Shown piece by piece: positions 24,896 to 34,135 of a stretch of 64,000 nucleotides of DNA. Within the stretch, counting starts at the first letter, position 1; each line of letters begins with the position of its first letter. The stretch spans positions 1 through 64,000 of the forward strand of contig CALFZO010000004.1 in the NCBI GenBank assembly GCA_937952305.1, in the 5' to 3' direction. Made by a program: the position numbers and the translations under genes. The notes under the pieces were generated by a model. That model ran no database searches. It saw only the letters and a program-made list of their open reading frames with translations, and was not told where the DNA came from. The stretch comes from an uncultured Anaerolineales bacterium (GTDB lineage Bacteria > Chloroflexota > Anaerolineae > Anaerolineales > UBA6663).

Positions 24896-26413
24896 ATGGG
24901 AGACGGACCCTACGTGCTTGGCATTGATCAAGGCACCAGTGGCACCCGCGCCCTGGTTCTGGACCGCGAGGGCCGGGTGCACGGCTATGGCTATCGGCCG
25001 CTCGCCCGTCTTTATCCCCGGCCAGACTGGGTTGAGCAGGACCCCGCTGCTGTCACGCACAGCCTGCGCGAGGCCATGGCCCAGGCCTTGGCCGAGGCCG
25101 GCGCCCATCCAGCTGATTTCGCAGCCTGCGGGATTGCCTGTCAGCGCAATACCGATTTCGCTTGGGATGCGCAGACGGGCCACCCACTAGCCAACGCCAT
25201 CACCTGGCAGGATCTACGCACGCTGCACCTCCTCGGCGAGCTGGCCGACTGGCCGCTTGCCCTGGAGGCGCGCCATCGACTGGGCCAAGCACCAGGGCCT
25301 TTCAGTTCCGCCTTGCATCTCGCGTGGCGGTTTCGCGAAGAGGCGGCCGTCAAGGCGGCGGCCGCCGCCGGGCGCTTGCGGCTGGGTCTTTCAGCCGCCT
25401 GGCTCCTGAGCGCCCTCGGCCGGCCGGCCGCGCACCAGATGGACTACACCTTGGTTCAAGCCATGGGCCTCTACGACTTCCGCGCCCGTGACTATTGGGA
25501 GGCTTGGCTCCAGTGGTTGGGAGTACCCCGCGCGGCGCTGCCCACGCCCACACCCACCATTAACGACTTTGGGGTGCTCCGCGTCACCGGCCTTGACGGA
25601 GCGGAGGCGGCCGTGCCCGTGCTGGCCATGATCGGCGACCAGCAAGGCGCGCTGTTCGGCTACGACTGCCGCCGCCCGGGTGACGCCGAGTGCACGCACG
25701 GCACCGCCTCGTTCGTAGATGTCTGCCTCGGGGCCAAGGCCCCTGAGCAAGCCAAGCTCAACGTCTTCTTCGCCTGGGTGCTGGGAACCAAGGCCACGTA
25801 TTGCCTTGAAGCCGACATGACCGTTACCGGCGCAGCCGTGCGGTGGATGTGCGAAAGCGCCCGGCTGCTGGAAGGCGACGAAGAGTTAGGCCTTCTGGCC
25901 GCCTCCGTGCCTGACACAGGCGGCGTGTATTTTGTCCCGGCCTTCACCGGCCTCAACGTACCTGACAACGACTCGGCGGCCCGTGGAACCCTCTTGGGGC
26001 TGGCGCTGGGCAGCACCCGCGGCCACATTGCGCGCGCTTTCCTCGAAGCCATTGGCTACCAGACCCGGGCCGTCCTCGAGGCCATCGCGGCTGAGACCGG
26101 CCAGCGTGTGGAACGTCTATCGGTCGGAGGCGGCCTGGCGAGCAACGATGAAGCCTGTCAGATCCAGGCGGACTTGGCCGGTGTGCCGGTGGTGCGGCCG
26201 GCCTTCAATCAGATGACGGCCCGCGCCGCTGCACTGCTAGCAGGTTTGGGAGCAGGCCTCTGGCGCAACCTGGATGACCTTCCCGAGCTGCCCGCTGAAC
26301 ACCGCCTTTTTGAGCCGCGGCTCAGCGCTGAGCGCCGCGACGCGGGATACACTGACTGGCAAAGAGCCGTGAGCCTGGCCCGCAGTTGGGGGCGAGCCAA
26401 GCAATCAGGCTAG
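24896..26413 (+). CDS. FGGY-family carbohydrate kinase (glycerol/xylulose kinase-like)
   Basis: ATP-dependent kinase of 505 residues with the two FGGY domains. The N-terminal ATP loop reads GIDQGTSGTRALVLD, followed by ITWQD around residue 102. The central GDQQGALFG and the C-terminal LSVGGGLASNDEACQIQADLAGVPV segment are the FGGY signature regions, closest in style to glycerol kinases. The enzyme is cytoplasmic and phosphorylates a polyol or ketose. It is transcribed away from the LacI-type gene as a single gene; link to the catabolic regulon is possible but unproven. Confidence 0.9.
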   Translation: MGDGPYVLGIDQGTSGTRALVLDREGRVHGYGYRPLARLYPRPDWVEQDPAAVTHSLREAMAQALAEAGAHPADFAACGIACQRNTDFAWDAQTGHPLANAITWQDLRTLHLLGELADWPLALEARHRLGQAPGPFSSALHLAWRFREEAAVKAAAAAGRLRLGLSAAWLLSALGRPAAHQMDYTLVQAMGLYDFRARDYWEAWLQWLGVPRAALPTPTPTINDFGVLRVTGLDGAEAAVPVLAMIGDQQGALFGYDCRRPGDAECTHGTASFVDVCLGAKAPEQAKLNVFFAWVLGTKATYCLEADMTVTGAAVRWMCESARLLEGDEELGLLAASVPDTGGVYFVPAFTGLNVPDNDSAARGTLLGLALGSTRGHIARAFLEAIGYQTRAVLEAIAAETGQRVERLSVGGGLASNDEACQIQADLAGVPVVRPAFNQMTARAAALLAGLGAGLWRNLDDLPELPAEHRLFEPRLSAERRDAGYTDWQRAVSLARSWGRAKQSG

Positions 26414-26430
26414 AGCAAGTCCGCTGGCGC

Positions 26431-26525
26431 TGACGTCACCCCGGCCCCGGCTCCCCACTGCGCTTCGCTGCGAGGGCCATGTTTCGCCGGAATGACCGAG
26501 CGTAAGTCAGATCGGGAACCGCTTT
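26431..26525. repeat. Dispersed intergenic repeat, copy A
   Basis: A 95-nt block in the gap between two convergent genes that matches 63430-63525 at roughly 85 percent identity with one indel. Shared anchor strings are GTCACCCCGGCCCCGG, CGCCGGAATGACCGAGCG and ATCGGGAACCGCTTT. The ends GTCACCCCGG and CCGGAATGAC are partly inverted, as in palindromic intergenic repeats. Confidence 0.8.
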
Positions 26526-26585
26526 GGGGCACAAGCCTGGGGCTGGCGCGGATAGGCGCGCAGTTGGCCGCCGCGCTGAGGCGCG

Positions 26586-28229
26586 TCAAAAACCCAGCGC
26601 GCAGCCGTCGGCGCGCGGATCGCTGCCGCCCCACAGCACGCCGTTCGGGTCACGGCGGATGATCTGACCGCGGCCGAAAGCGGCGCGCGCGTAGCCGCCG
26701 ATCTCGGCGCGCAGCGGATGGCCGCGCTGGCGCAGGCTGTCTACCAGGTCCGCCGGCAGGCCGGCCTCCAGCAGTACTGTGCCGCCGGCGCGGCCCTCCT
26801 CGATACAGAAGCGCGGCCGGTCCAGCGCCGCCTGCGGGTCCAGGCCGTCGTCGGCCAGACCCACCACGACCTGCACATGTCCTTGCGGCTGCATGAAGCC
26901 GCCCATCACACCGAACGGGCCGTAGAGCGAACCGTCGGCGCGCGTGAGCAGGCCCGGGATGATGGTGTGGTAGGGGCGCTTGCCGGGCCGCAGTGCGTTG
27001 GGATGCCCCGGGTCCAGCGAGAAGTTGTGGCCGCGGTTCTGCAGCGTGAAGCCCCAGGATTGGCCGGCCTCATCCTCGGGCACGAGGCCGGTGCCGAAGC
27101 CCATGTAGTTGCTGTTGATCAGCGAGCAGGCGTTGCCCTGGCCATCCACGGCGCACAGGTACACGGTGCCAGACGCCGCCACCGGGGCGCCGCGCTGGAT
27201 CTCCAGGCTGGCGTGCCCCCGATCGATCAGGCGGCGTCGTTCGGCGGCATAGCGCGCGGACAACAGCGCCTCCAGCGGGATATCCGTGAACGCGGGATCG
27301 GCCACATACCAACGCGCGTCGGCGAAGGCCGCGCGCAGTGCCTCGATCAACAGATGCCAGCGTTCCGGGCTGAACGGCGCCAGCGGGGCGAGGTCATAAC
27401 CGGAAAGGATGTTCAGCGCCAGCAGGGCGGTCACGCCCTGGCCGTTGGGCGGGCACTCCCACACCCGCAGCCCGCGATAGGCCACGCTCAGCGGCGTTTC
27501 CCAGGTGGACGTGTGCGCGGCCAGGTCGGTCTCGCTCAGGCAGCCGCCGGCCGCCTGCACGCGCCGGGCGATGGCGCGCGCCAGCGCGCCCTGGTAGAAC
27601 GCGGCGGCGCCGCCCTCGGCCACAGCCCGCAGCGTGCGGGCCAGGCCCGGGTTGTGGAAGATCTCGCCGGCCCGCGGCGCGCGGCCGTCCACAGTGAGCG
27701 CCGCGCCGCCCGGGGTCTGCGCCAGGCGGGCGGCCGAGCGGCCCCAGAAGTGGCTGGTGAGAGGCGCCACTGGGAAGCCCGCTTCCGCCAGGTGGATGGC
27801 GGGAGCCAACACTTCCGCCAGCGGCCGGGTGCCATGCCGGGCGATCAGGTCGCACCAGGCGGCGCAGGCGCCGGGGATTGTGACTGTGTGGGCGTGGTAG
27901 GGGTCGGCGAAATCCCCGCCGGCGGCCAGGCCCTGCCTCTGGATCAGTTCGATGGATAGGCCGGCCGGCGCCCGGCCGGAGCCATTCAGGGCAGTCACAG
28001 CGCCCGTCGCGGCGTCGAAGTACAAGGCGAAACAATCCCCGCCGATGCCCGTGGAAGTCGGCTCGGTGACGTTCAGGGCGGCGGCCATGGCCACGGCGGC
28101 GTCGGCGGCGTTGCCGCCTCGCATGAGCAGGGCGAGGCCGGCCTGGGAGGCCAGCGGCTGGCTGCTGGCCGTCATCCCGCGGCGGGCGAGGACGGGGGAA
28201 CGGTAGGAAGCGAAAATCGGTTCGAGCAT
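26586..28229 (-). CDS. ggt: Gamma-glutamyltransferase
   Basis: A 547-residue gamma-glutamyltransferase/acylase-type Ntn hydrolase. It would self-cleave before the nucleophile threonine seen in ASGTVYLCAVD (about residue 350), yielding large and small subunits, and hydrolyse or transfer gamma-glutamyl groups from glutathione and related compounds. The N-terminal GGNAADAAVA and the GMTGIGGD-like segment TSTGIGGDCF are family landmarks. No obvious signal peptide is present, so a cytoplasmic member (as in some acylase-like GGTs) is likely. It is divergent from the liv transporter, which could import released amino acids. Confidence 0.92.
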   Translation of the reverse strand: MLEPIFASYRSPVLARRGMTASSQPLASQAGLALLMRGGNAADAAVAMAAALNVTEPTSTGIGGDCFALYFDAATGAVTALNGSGRAPAGLSIELIQRQGLAAGGDFADPYHAHTVTIPGACAAWCDLIARHGTRPLAEVLAPAIHLAEAGFPVAPLTSHFWGRSAARLAQTPGGAALTVDGRAPRAGEIFHNPGLARTLRAVAEGGAAAFYQGALARAIARRVQAAGGCLSETDLAAHTSTWETPLSVAYRGLRVWECPPNGQGVTALLALNILSGYDLAPLAPFSPERWHLLIEALRAAFADARWYVADPAFTDIPLEALLSARYAAERRRLIDRGHASLEIQRGAPVAASGTVYLCAVDGQGNACSLINSNYMGFGTGLVPEDEAGQSWGFTLQNRGHNFSLDPGHPNALRPGKRPYHTIIPGLLTRADGSLYGPFGVMGGFMQPQGHVQVVVGLADDGLDPQAALDRPRFCIEEGRAGGTVLLEAGLPADLVDSLRQRGHPLRAEIGGYARAAFGRGQIIRRDPNGVLWGGSDPRADGCALGF

Positions 28230-28535
28230 GGTGATTGAGCCATACCTGGCGGCTCGCCGGCGACCACAGCCGCCGGGGTGGCGGGACCAGACGGGCCGGC
28301 CCCAGTGTACGCGCCCGCCGGGGGGCGGTCAACGGCCCCGGTCGGGGTATGGGAATTGGGGGGTTCTGGCCCTTGCCGATTCGCAGGAGTGCGAGGATAA
28401 TCAGCCCCACTTTTAGCTTTCCCAGCCAACCACAATTTAAGGAGGTGCTATCGCGGTAGCTCACAGCCGTGCCCGCTCTGAGTTTGTTTCAGCACAACTC
28501 ATGGATGGACCGACCAATTCTAGGAGAAGAAGATA
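28230..28535 (+). promoter_or_regulatory. liv operon promoter and leader
   Basis: A good sigma-70-type promoter, TTGCCG (28373-28378), 17-bp spacer, GATAAT (28396-28401), directs transcription into livK with a leader of about 128 nt. The leader holds an extra Shine-Dalgarno-like AAGGAGGTG at 28439-28447 with no credible long frame after it. AGGAGAAGAAG directly precedes the livK ATG. Confidence 0.65.
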
Positions 28536-29750
28536 ATGAAACGCACGTCCTACGTTTTCTCGGCGATCATTATCGCCAGCTTGGTCCTGGCGGCCTGCGC
28601 CCCCGCCGCCACGCAGGCGCCCGCCGGCCCGGCGACCGTGAAAGTCTACTCCAGCCTGCCGCTGACTGGTTCCAGCGCTGGCCAGACGACCACGATTGTT
28701 AACGCCATCAATCTGGCCATTGAGCAGCAGACCGACGGTGGCCTGGTGTGTGAAGGCAAGATCAAGATCGAGTACGAGTCGCTGGACGACGCCACCGCCG
28801 CGGCCGGCCAGTGGGATGCGGCCAAGGAGCAGGAGAACGCCAACAAGGCTGTGGCTGACCCGACCACCGTGGCCTACATCGGCACGTTCAACTCCGGCGC
28901 GGCCCGCGTCTCCATCCCGATCCTGAACCAGGCCGGCATCGTCATGGTCAGCCCGGCCAACACCGCCGACGACCTGACCGCTGGCGCCGACACGGCCAAG
29001 TACTACCCGACCGGCAAGCGCAACTACACGCGCGTGGTCGCTCGCGACGCCTTCCAGGGCGCGTTCGCCGCGCGCTGGGCCGCCAAGCTGGGCGCCAAGA
29101 ACGTCTACATCCTGGACGACACCCAGATCTACGGCAAGGGCGTGGCCGACCAGTTCGAGTCCAACACGGCCGCCAACGGCCTGACCGTGGTCGGGCGCGA
29201 CGGCATCGACGGCAAGGCCGCCGACTATAAGGCCCTGGCCACCAAGATCGCCGGCACCAACCCGGACCTGATCTACTACGGCGGCATCACCCAGAACAAC
29301 GCCGGCCAGCTGCTCAAGGACATCCGCGCCGCCGGCATCACGGCCATGTTCATGGGCCCGGACGGCATCCTGGAGAGCGCCTTCATCGAAGCCGCCGGCG
29401 CCGACGTGGCCGAGGGCGTGTACGGCACGATCGCCGGCAACCCGCGCGCCAAGCTGCCGCCGGCCGGCCAGAAGTTCTACACGGACTACCAGGCCAAGTT
29501 CAACAGCGAGCCGGAAGCCTACGCCATCTATGGGTATGAGGCCGCCAGCGTGGTGATCAAGGGCATCAGCACCGCCTGCTCCACGGACAAGGCCGCCGTC
29601 CTGGATGCGGTCTTCGCCACCAAGAACTTCGCCGGTGTGCTCGGCACCTGGTCGTTTGACGCCAACGGCGACACCGACCTGGTGGCCATGCTCGGCAATG
29701 TGGTCAAGGGCGGCAAGTGGGAAGAGGCTCCGGCCGACATCCTGCCGTAA
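28536..29750 (+). CDS. livK: Branched-chain amino acid ABC transporter substrate-binding lipoprotein
   Basis: A 404-residue periplasmic-binding-protein family 6 lipoprotein with lipobox LVLAAC (C21). It shows the LivK-type fold segments VYSSLPLTGSSAGQTTTIVNA and IYGYEAASVVIKGI. Two cysteines outside the lipobox may form a disulphide. It delivers amino acids or related small amides to the LivHM channel. It heads a five-gene operon livKHMGF; a hairpin after its stop may raise its level relative to the membrane genes. Confidence 0.93.
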   Translation: MKRTSYVFSAIIIASLVLAACAPAATQAPAGPATVKVYSSLPLTGSSAGQTTTIVNAINLAIEQQTDGGLVCEGKIKIEYESLDDATAAAGQWDAAKEQENANKAVADPTTVAYIGTFNSGAARVSIPILNQAGIVMVSPANTADDLTAGADTAKYYPTGKRNYTRVVARDAFQGAFAARWAAKLGAKNVYILDDTQIYGKGVADQFESNTAANGLTVVGRDGIDGKAADYKALATKIAGTNPDLIYYGGITQNNAGQLLKDIRAAGITAMFMGPDGILESAFIEAAGADVAEGVYGTIAGNPRAKLPPAGQKFYTDYQAKFNSEPEAYAIYGYEAASVVIKGISTACSTDKAAVLDAVFATKNFAGVLGTWSFDANGDTDLVAMLGNVVKGGKWEEAPADILP

Positions 29751-29808
29751 CGACCAAGTTGTCTAGCCCGCGATGCTGCCTTTCTGGTAGCCAAGCCTAG
29801 GTGAGAAA

Positions 29809-29846
29809 GAAGAGGGAGTGAAGTGATCCCACTTTGCTCCCTCTTC
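29809..29846 (+). terminator. livK-livH intercistronic hairpin (attenuator or partial terminator)
   Basis: GAAGAGGGAG (29809-29818) pairs with CTCCCTCTTC (29837-29846), with additional AAGTG/CACTT pairing inside. Only a weak pyrimidine tract follows, so partial termination or 3' mRNA protection of livK is more likely than a full stop. Confidence 0.6.
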
Positions 29847-29882
29847 GTCTATCCGCCGGTCGGCCGTGTCCTTCGGTGAGTT

Positions 29883-30998
29883 ATGCCACAATTCTCCCCT
29901 GCTACCCAACGTCTGCTGAGAACGCTGCTCGGGGTCGCCGTCATCTACCTGGCTTTGATCCTGGGCCAGCCGGCCGGCCTGGATCTGGTGCGCATTGTCG
30001 ATGATATCCGCACCACCCCCACGAATATCGTCCAGCAACTGATCATCGGCCTGTCTAACGGCGCCATCATCGTCATCATCGCCTTGGGCTACACTTTGGT
30101 GTACGGCATTATCGAGCTTGTGAATTTTGCCCACGGCGAAGTCTTCATGTTGGGCGCCTTCACGGCGCTGCTGGCGCTCTCGCTCTTCACCAGCACCACG
30201 GCCGCCGGCGGCCTGACCGCGCCGCTGTGGGCGGCTCTGCTGGGCTTCATCCCGGCCATGCTGGTGTGCGGCCTGCTGAATGCCGGCATCGAGCGCCTGG
30301 CCTATCGTCGGCTGCGCAACTCGCCCAAGCTGGCGGTGCTGATCAGCGCCATCGGCATGTCCTTCATCTTGCAGAACGTCGGTCTGCAGCTGGGCGCCTT
30401 CGGCAAGCTCACCCAGGTGGGGCCGCAGTTTGAGTTCCTGCGCGTGCTCGGCTCCAACAACGCCGCCCCCAAGAGCTTTCCGGTCGTGCTCAGCACCGAA
30501 AACCTGCTGGGCGACTTTATCATCCGCGTCACCGCCGCCGACCTGCTGGTGATGGGCACGGCCCTGGTGCTGATGCTGGCCCTCAACTGGTTCGTGCAGA
30601 ACACGCGCCTGGGCAAGGCCATGCGCGCCACCGCCCAGAACCGGGATGCGGCGGCCATGATGGGCATCAACGTAGACCAGATCATCGCCCTGACCTTCCT
30701 GATCGGCGGCGCCCTGGCCGGCGCGGCCGGCATGATGTTCGGCCTGTACAACGGCACGGCCGTCTTCACCATGGGCTTCACGGCCGGGCTGCGCTCGTTC
30801 ACGGCCGCCGTGCTGGGCGGCATCGGCAACATCCGCGGCGCCGCCCTGGGCGGGGTGCTGATCGGCCTGCTGGCCGCCTTCAGCGACCAGTATCTGGCCG
30901 TGCGCTGGACCAACGCCTGGGTGTTCCTGATCCTGGTGCTGGTGCTGCTCTTCCGGCCCACCGGCCTGCTGGGGCAGGAGTCTGGAGACAAAGCCTGA
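29883..30998 (+). CDS. livH: Branched-chain amino acid ABC transporter permease LivH
   Basis: A 371-residue integral membrane permease. After a first N-terminal helix comes the LivH core (LIIGLSNGAIIVIIALGYTLVYGII, NFAHGE), with the cytoplasmic coupling loop GINVDQIIALTF near the C-terminal half. The N-terminal 45 residues and an insert around 175-205 are longer than in E. coli LivH. It overlaps livM by one nucleotide (TGATG), so translation is coupled. Confidence 0.93.
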   Translation: MPQFSPATQRLLRTLLGVAVIYLALILGQPAGLDLVRIVDDIRTTPTNIVQQLIIGLSNGAIIVIIALGYTLVYGIIELVNFAHGEVFMLGAFTALLALSLFTSTTAAGGLTAPLWAALLGFIPAMLVCGLLNAGIERLAYRRLRNSPKLAVLISAIGMSFILQNVGLQLGAFGKLTQVGPQFEFLRVLGSNNAAPKSFPVVLSTENLLGDFIIRVTAADLLVMGTALVLMLALNWFVQNTRLGKAMRATAQNRDAAAMMGINVDQIIALTFLIGGALAGAAGMMFGLYNGTAVFTMGFTAGLRSFTAAVLGGIGNIRGAALGGVLIGLLAAFSDQYLAVRWTNAWVFLILVLVLLFRPTGLLGQESGDKA

Positions 30999-32488
30999 TG
31001 AAGCAGAAACTGCTCACCAACGCCGAAATCATCGGCATCCTGCTCATGGGTTTTGTGGCCCTGATCACGGGCGGCTGGTCCGTGGTCATCCTGGTGGTGC
31101 TGCTGGGCGCCCTGGTCGGCGTCAACGTGCCGGCTCAGCCCGGAGCCTGGCGGCGGGCGGTGCTGCCGGGCCTGATCAGCGCCCTGGCCGTGGTGCTGGT
31201 GACCGTCTTCCACAACACCGTCATCGCCGGCTTGCCTAAGCAGGAGCACATCCCGCCGGCGTCCACCTCGTTCCTGGTCTACCTCGGGTCACTGGGGCTG
31301 GGCACGGCCGTGGCGGTGGGGGTGGCCGCCCTGCGCTCGGCCCCCGATCCGCGCGTGCGCCGCTTCGGCCTGCTCGGCCTGCTGCTGGTCTGCGCCGTGG
31401 CCTTCCCGTTCTTCGAGCAATACGCCCAGCTCTTCTGGGCGAACGCCATCATCGTGGCCATGATCTTCGCCCTGCAGGCGCTGGGCCTGAACATCGTGGC
31501 CGGCTACGCCGGCATGCTGGATCTGGGCTACGTCGCCTTCTTCGCCATCGGCGGTTACACCATCGCCATGTTGAACTCGCCGCAGTTCAACCTGCAGATC
31601 AGCTTCTGGCTGGTGATCTGGATCGCGGCGGCGGCGGCGGCGCTGTTCGGCCTGCTGCTGGGCGCGCCCGTCATCCCGCTGCGCGGCGACTACCTGGCCA
31701 TCGTCACCCTGGGCTTCGGCGAGATCGTGCCGATCGTCTTCCGCAACCTGAACGCCGTTAAGATCGCCGAGCCGCTGAGCGAGCTGGCGGCGCTGGTCTT
31801 CGGCCGGCCGGAGCTGGCGCTCTGCCTGGCCGGCTGCGTGGAGCCGCTCAACATCACCAATGGCACCGACGGCATCAACCCGATCGGCCGGCCGGTCCTG
31901 CCGGGCGTGGCCTTCGTCACCGGCCAGTACATCCCCTGGTATTTCCTGATCCTGACGCTGCTGGCGGTCTCGGTCTTTTTCATCTCGCGCCTGCGCCGCA
32001 GCCGCATGGGCCGGGCCTGGGTGGCCATCCGCGAGGATGAGCTGGCCGCCAACTCCATGGGCATCGACCTGGTGCGCACCAAGCTGGCGGCCTTCATGCT
32101 CGGCGCCATGTTCAGCGGCTTCGCCGGCGCCTTCTACGGCTCGTATGTCTCGTTCGTCTCGCCGGACGCCTTTGACTTCAGCATTTCGGTCATCGTGCTG
32201 TGCATGGTCATCCTGGGCGGCACCGGCAGCATCGTGGGCGTGCTGCTGGGCGGCTTTATCATCAAAGTGGCCGACCTGCTGCTGCTGGACAAGCTCCAGG
32301 TGGTGTTGGGCGGCGTGCTGCAGGCGACGATCTTCCAAGGCATCCAGAACCAGGGCATGCAGAACTTCCTGGAGAGCCTGTTCAACGCCAGCCAGTACAA
32401 GCTGCTGCTGTTCGGCATCATCCTGGTCACCATGATGCAGTTCCGGCCGCAAGGTCTGGTGCCGAGCACCACCGAAAGGGGGCACTGA
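30998..32488 (+). CDS. livM: Branched-chain amino acid ABC transporter permease LivM
   Basis: A 496-residue permease, longer than usual because of an N-terminal block of three or four extra membrane segments (residues 1-140) before the LivM core that begins near NIVAGYAGMLDLGYVAF. The coupling region is visible as RAWVAIREDELAANSMGIDLVRTK. A loop of about 50 residues with a Cys pair (LCLAGC) lies around 270-300. It forms the channel with LivH. Confidence 0.93.
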   Translation: MKQKLLTNAEIIGILLMGFVALITGGWSVVILVVLLGALVGVNVPAQPGAWRRAVLPGLISALAVVLVTVFHNTVIAGLPKQEHIPPASTSFLVYLGSLGLGTAVAVGVAALRSAPDPRVRRFGLLGLLLVCAVAFPFFEQYAQLFWANAIIVAMIFALQALGLNIVAGYAGMLDLGYVAFFAIGGYTIAMLNSPQFNLQISFWLVIWIAAAAAALFGLLLGAPVIPLRGDYLAIVTLGFGEIVPIVFRNLNAVKIAEPLSELAALVFGRPELALCLAGCVEPLNITNGTDGINPIGRPVLPGVAFVTGQYIPWYFLILTLLAVSVFFISRLRRSRMGRAWVAIREDELAANSMGIDLVRTKLAAFMLGAMFSGFAGAFYGSYVSFVSPDAFDFSISVIVLCMVILGGTGSIVGVLLGGFIIKVADLLLLDKLQVVLGGVLQATIFQGIQNQGMQNFLESLFNASQYKLLLFGIILVTMMQFRPQGLVPSTTERGH

Positions 32489-32489
32489 C

Positions 32490-33275
32490 ATGGCCCCGCT
32501 GCTGGACGTCCGCACCGTCTCCAAGATCTTCGGCGGCCTGGTGGCCGTCAACGCCGTGGATTTCCACATCGAGTCCGGCATGATCGCGGGCCTGATCGGC
32601 CCGAACGGCGCCGGCAAGACCACGCTCTTTAATAACATCACCGGCCTGTATACGCCCACCAAGGGCGAGATCGTTTTCGCCGGCCAGCGCGTCAGCGGCC
32701 TCAAGCCGCACGAGGTGCAGGCCCGCGGCATCGCCCGCACTTTCCAGAACATCCGCCTGTTTGGCCAGATGTCGGCGCTGGAAAATATCCTGGTGGGCAT
32801 GCACAGCCGGCTGAAGGGCAACGTCTTCGAGGCGTTCTTCCGCCCGCCGCGCGTCCGCCACGAGGAACAGGCGGCCGTGGACAAAGCCCTGGACCTGCTG
32901 GACTTCGTGGGGCTGGGCCGCCAGTACGCGGATTGGCCGGCCCGCAACCTGCCCTACGGCCTGCAGCGCCGGCTGGAGATCGCCCGCGCCCTGGCCTCCG
33001 ATCCCAAACTGCTGCTGCTGGATGAGCCCACCGCCGGCATGAACCCGGCCGAAACGGCCGACCTGACCCAGTTCATCCACCGCCTGCGCAAAGAGCGCGG
33101 CCTGACCATCCTGCTGATCGAGCACGACATGCGCGTGGTCATGGGCATCTCCGACCGGGTCTCGGTGCTGGACCACGGCGAAAAGATCGCCGAAGGCTCT
33201 CCGGGCGAGGTCCAGCGCGACCCGCGGGTGATCGAGGCCTACCTGGGTAAAGGCACTGCCAGCCAGGGGAAGTAA
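32490..33275 (+). CDS. livG: Branched-chain amino acid ABC transporter ATPase LivG
   Basis: A 261-residue ABC ATPase. Walker A GPNGAGKTT near residue 38 and Walker B LLLLDEPTAGMNP are canonical; the signature position has the LivG-type variant LPYGLQRRLEIARAL. It follows livM by one nucleotide and powers transport together with LivF. Confidence 0.95.
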   Translation: MAPLLDVRTVSKIFGGLVAVNAVDFHIESGMIAGLIGPNGAGKTTLFNNITGLYTPTKGEIVFAGQRVSGLKPHEVQARGIARTFQNIRLFGQMSALENILVGMHSRLKGNVFEAFFRPPRVRHEEQAAVDKALDLLDFVGLGRQYADWPARNLPYGLQRRLEIARALASDPKLLLLDEPTAGMNPAETADLTQFIHRLRKERGLTILLIEHDMRVVMGISDRVSVLDHGEKIAEGSPGEVQRDPRVIEAYLGKGTASQGK

Positions 33276-33280
33276 CCACC

Positions 33281-33994
33281 ATGCCGATGCTTGAACTTCA
33301 GGACATCCACGCCTACTACGGCAACATCCACGCCCTTAAGGGCATCTCGCTGACCATCGAGAAGGGCGAGATCGTCACCCTGATCGGCGCCAACGGGGCC
33401 GGCAAGACCACCACCCTGCGCACCATTCAAGGCCTGATCCGCCCGCGCGGCGGTTCGATCAAGCTGGAGGGCGAGGAGTTGACCAAGCTGCCCGCCCACG
33501 AGGTCAACCGGCGCGGCATCTGCCAGAGCCCGGAAGGCCGCCTGATCTTCCCGCGGATGTCGGTCCAGGAGAACCTGGAGATGGGGGCGTTCACGCGCAC
33601 GGACAAGGACGGCATCGCCCGTGACCTGGAACGTGTCTTCAGCCTGTTTCCGCGCCTCAAGGAGCGCGTCCGCCAGAAAGGCGGCACCCTTTCCGGCGGC
33701 GAGCAGCAGATGCTGGCGATGGCCCGGGCGATGATGGGGAGCCCGCGCGTCCTGCTGCTGGATGAACCGTCGATGGGTTTGGCGCCGCTGCTGGTGGAGT
33801 CGATCTTCGACACGATCCAGGCGCTCAACCAGCAAGGGATCACCATCCTGTTGGTGGAGCAGAACGCGCGCATGGCCCTGGGCATCGCCCATCGCGGCTA
33901 TGTGCTGCAGACCGGCGAAATCCGCCTGCAGGGCGATGCCGCCAAACTGCGCGACGACGAGGAAGTGCGCAAGACCTACCTGGGCGAGGGCTGA
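33281..33994 (+). CDS. livF: Branched-chain amino acid ABC transporter ATPase LivF
   Basis: A 237-residue ABC ATPase and last gene of the liv operon. Walker A GANGAGKTT near residue 36, signature LSGGEQQMLAMARAMM and Walker B LLLDEPSMGLAP are intact. GGGGAAG six nt after the livG end serves as its ribosome-binding site. Confidence 0.95.
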   Translation: MPMLELQDIHAYYGNIHALKGISLTIEKGEIVTLIGANGAGKTTTLRTIQGLIRPRGGSIKLEGEELTKLPAHEVNRRGICQSPEGRLIFPRMSVQENLEMGAFTRTDKDGIARDLERVFSLFPRLKERVRQKGGTLSGGEQQMLAMARAMMGSPRVLLLDEPSMGLAPLLVESIFDTIQALNQQGITILLVEQNARMALGIAHRGYVLQTGEIRLQGDAAKLRDDEEVRKTYLGEG

Positions 33995-34038
33995 CGCTGG
34001 GCCGCCCTGCGCCGGCAGCGCCGATTACGTCCGGAAAG

Positions 34039-34067
34039 TCGTCACCCACCAGGTTATACGCTATACT
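34039..34067 (+). promoter_or_regulatory. Predicted sigma-70-type promoter
   Basis: TCGTCA (34039-34044), 17-bp spacer, TATACT (34062-34067), upstream of the TPR-protein gene at 34136. Confidence 0.55.
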
Positions 34068-34135
34068 AGGTAGTACCCGGACGTGAATTTGGGACCGTCT
34101 GGGGCGAGGTGTACCAGCGGGGGACTCGGACCCTT

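Noticed and set aside
31289..32947. Long antisense open frame over livM and livG
   Set aside because: It is antiparallel to two canonical ABC transporter genes, with low-complexity composition and no family motif.
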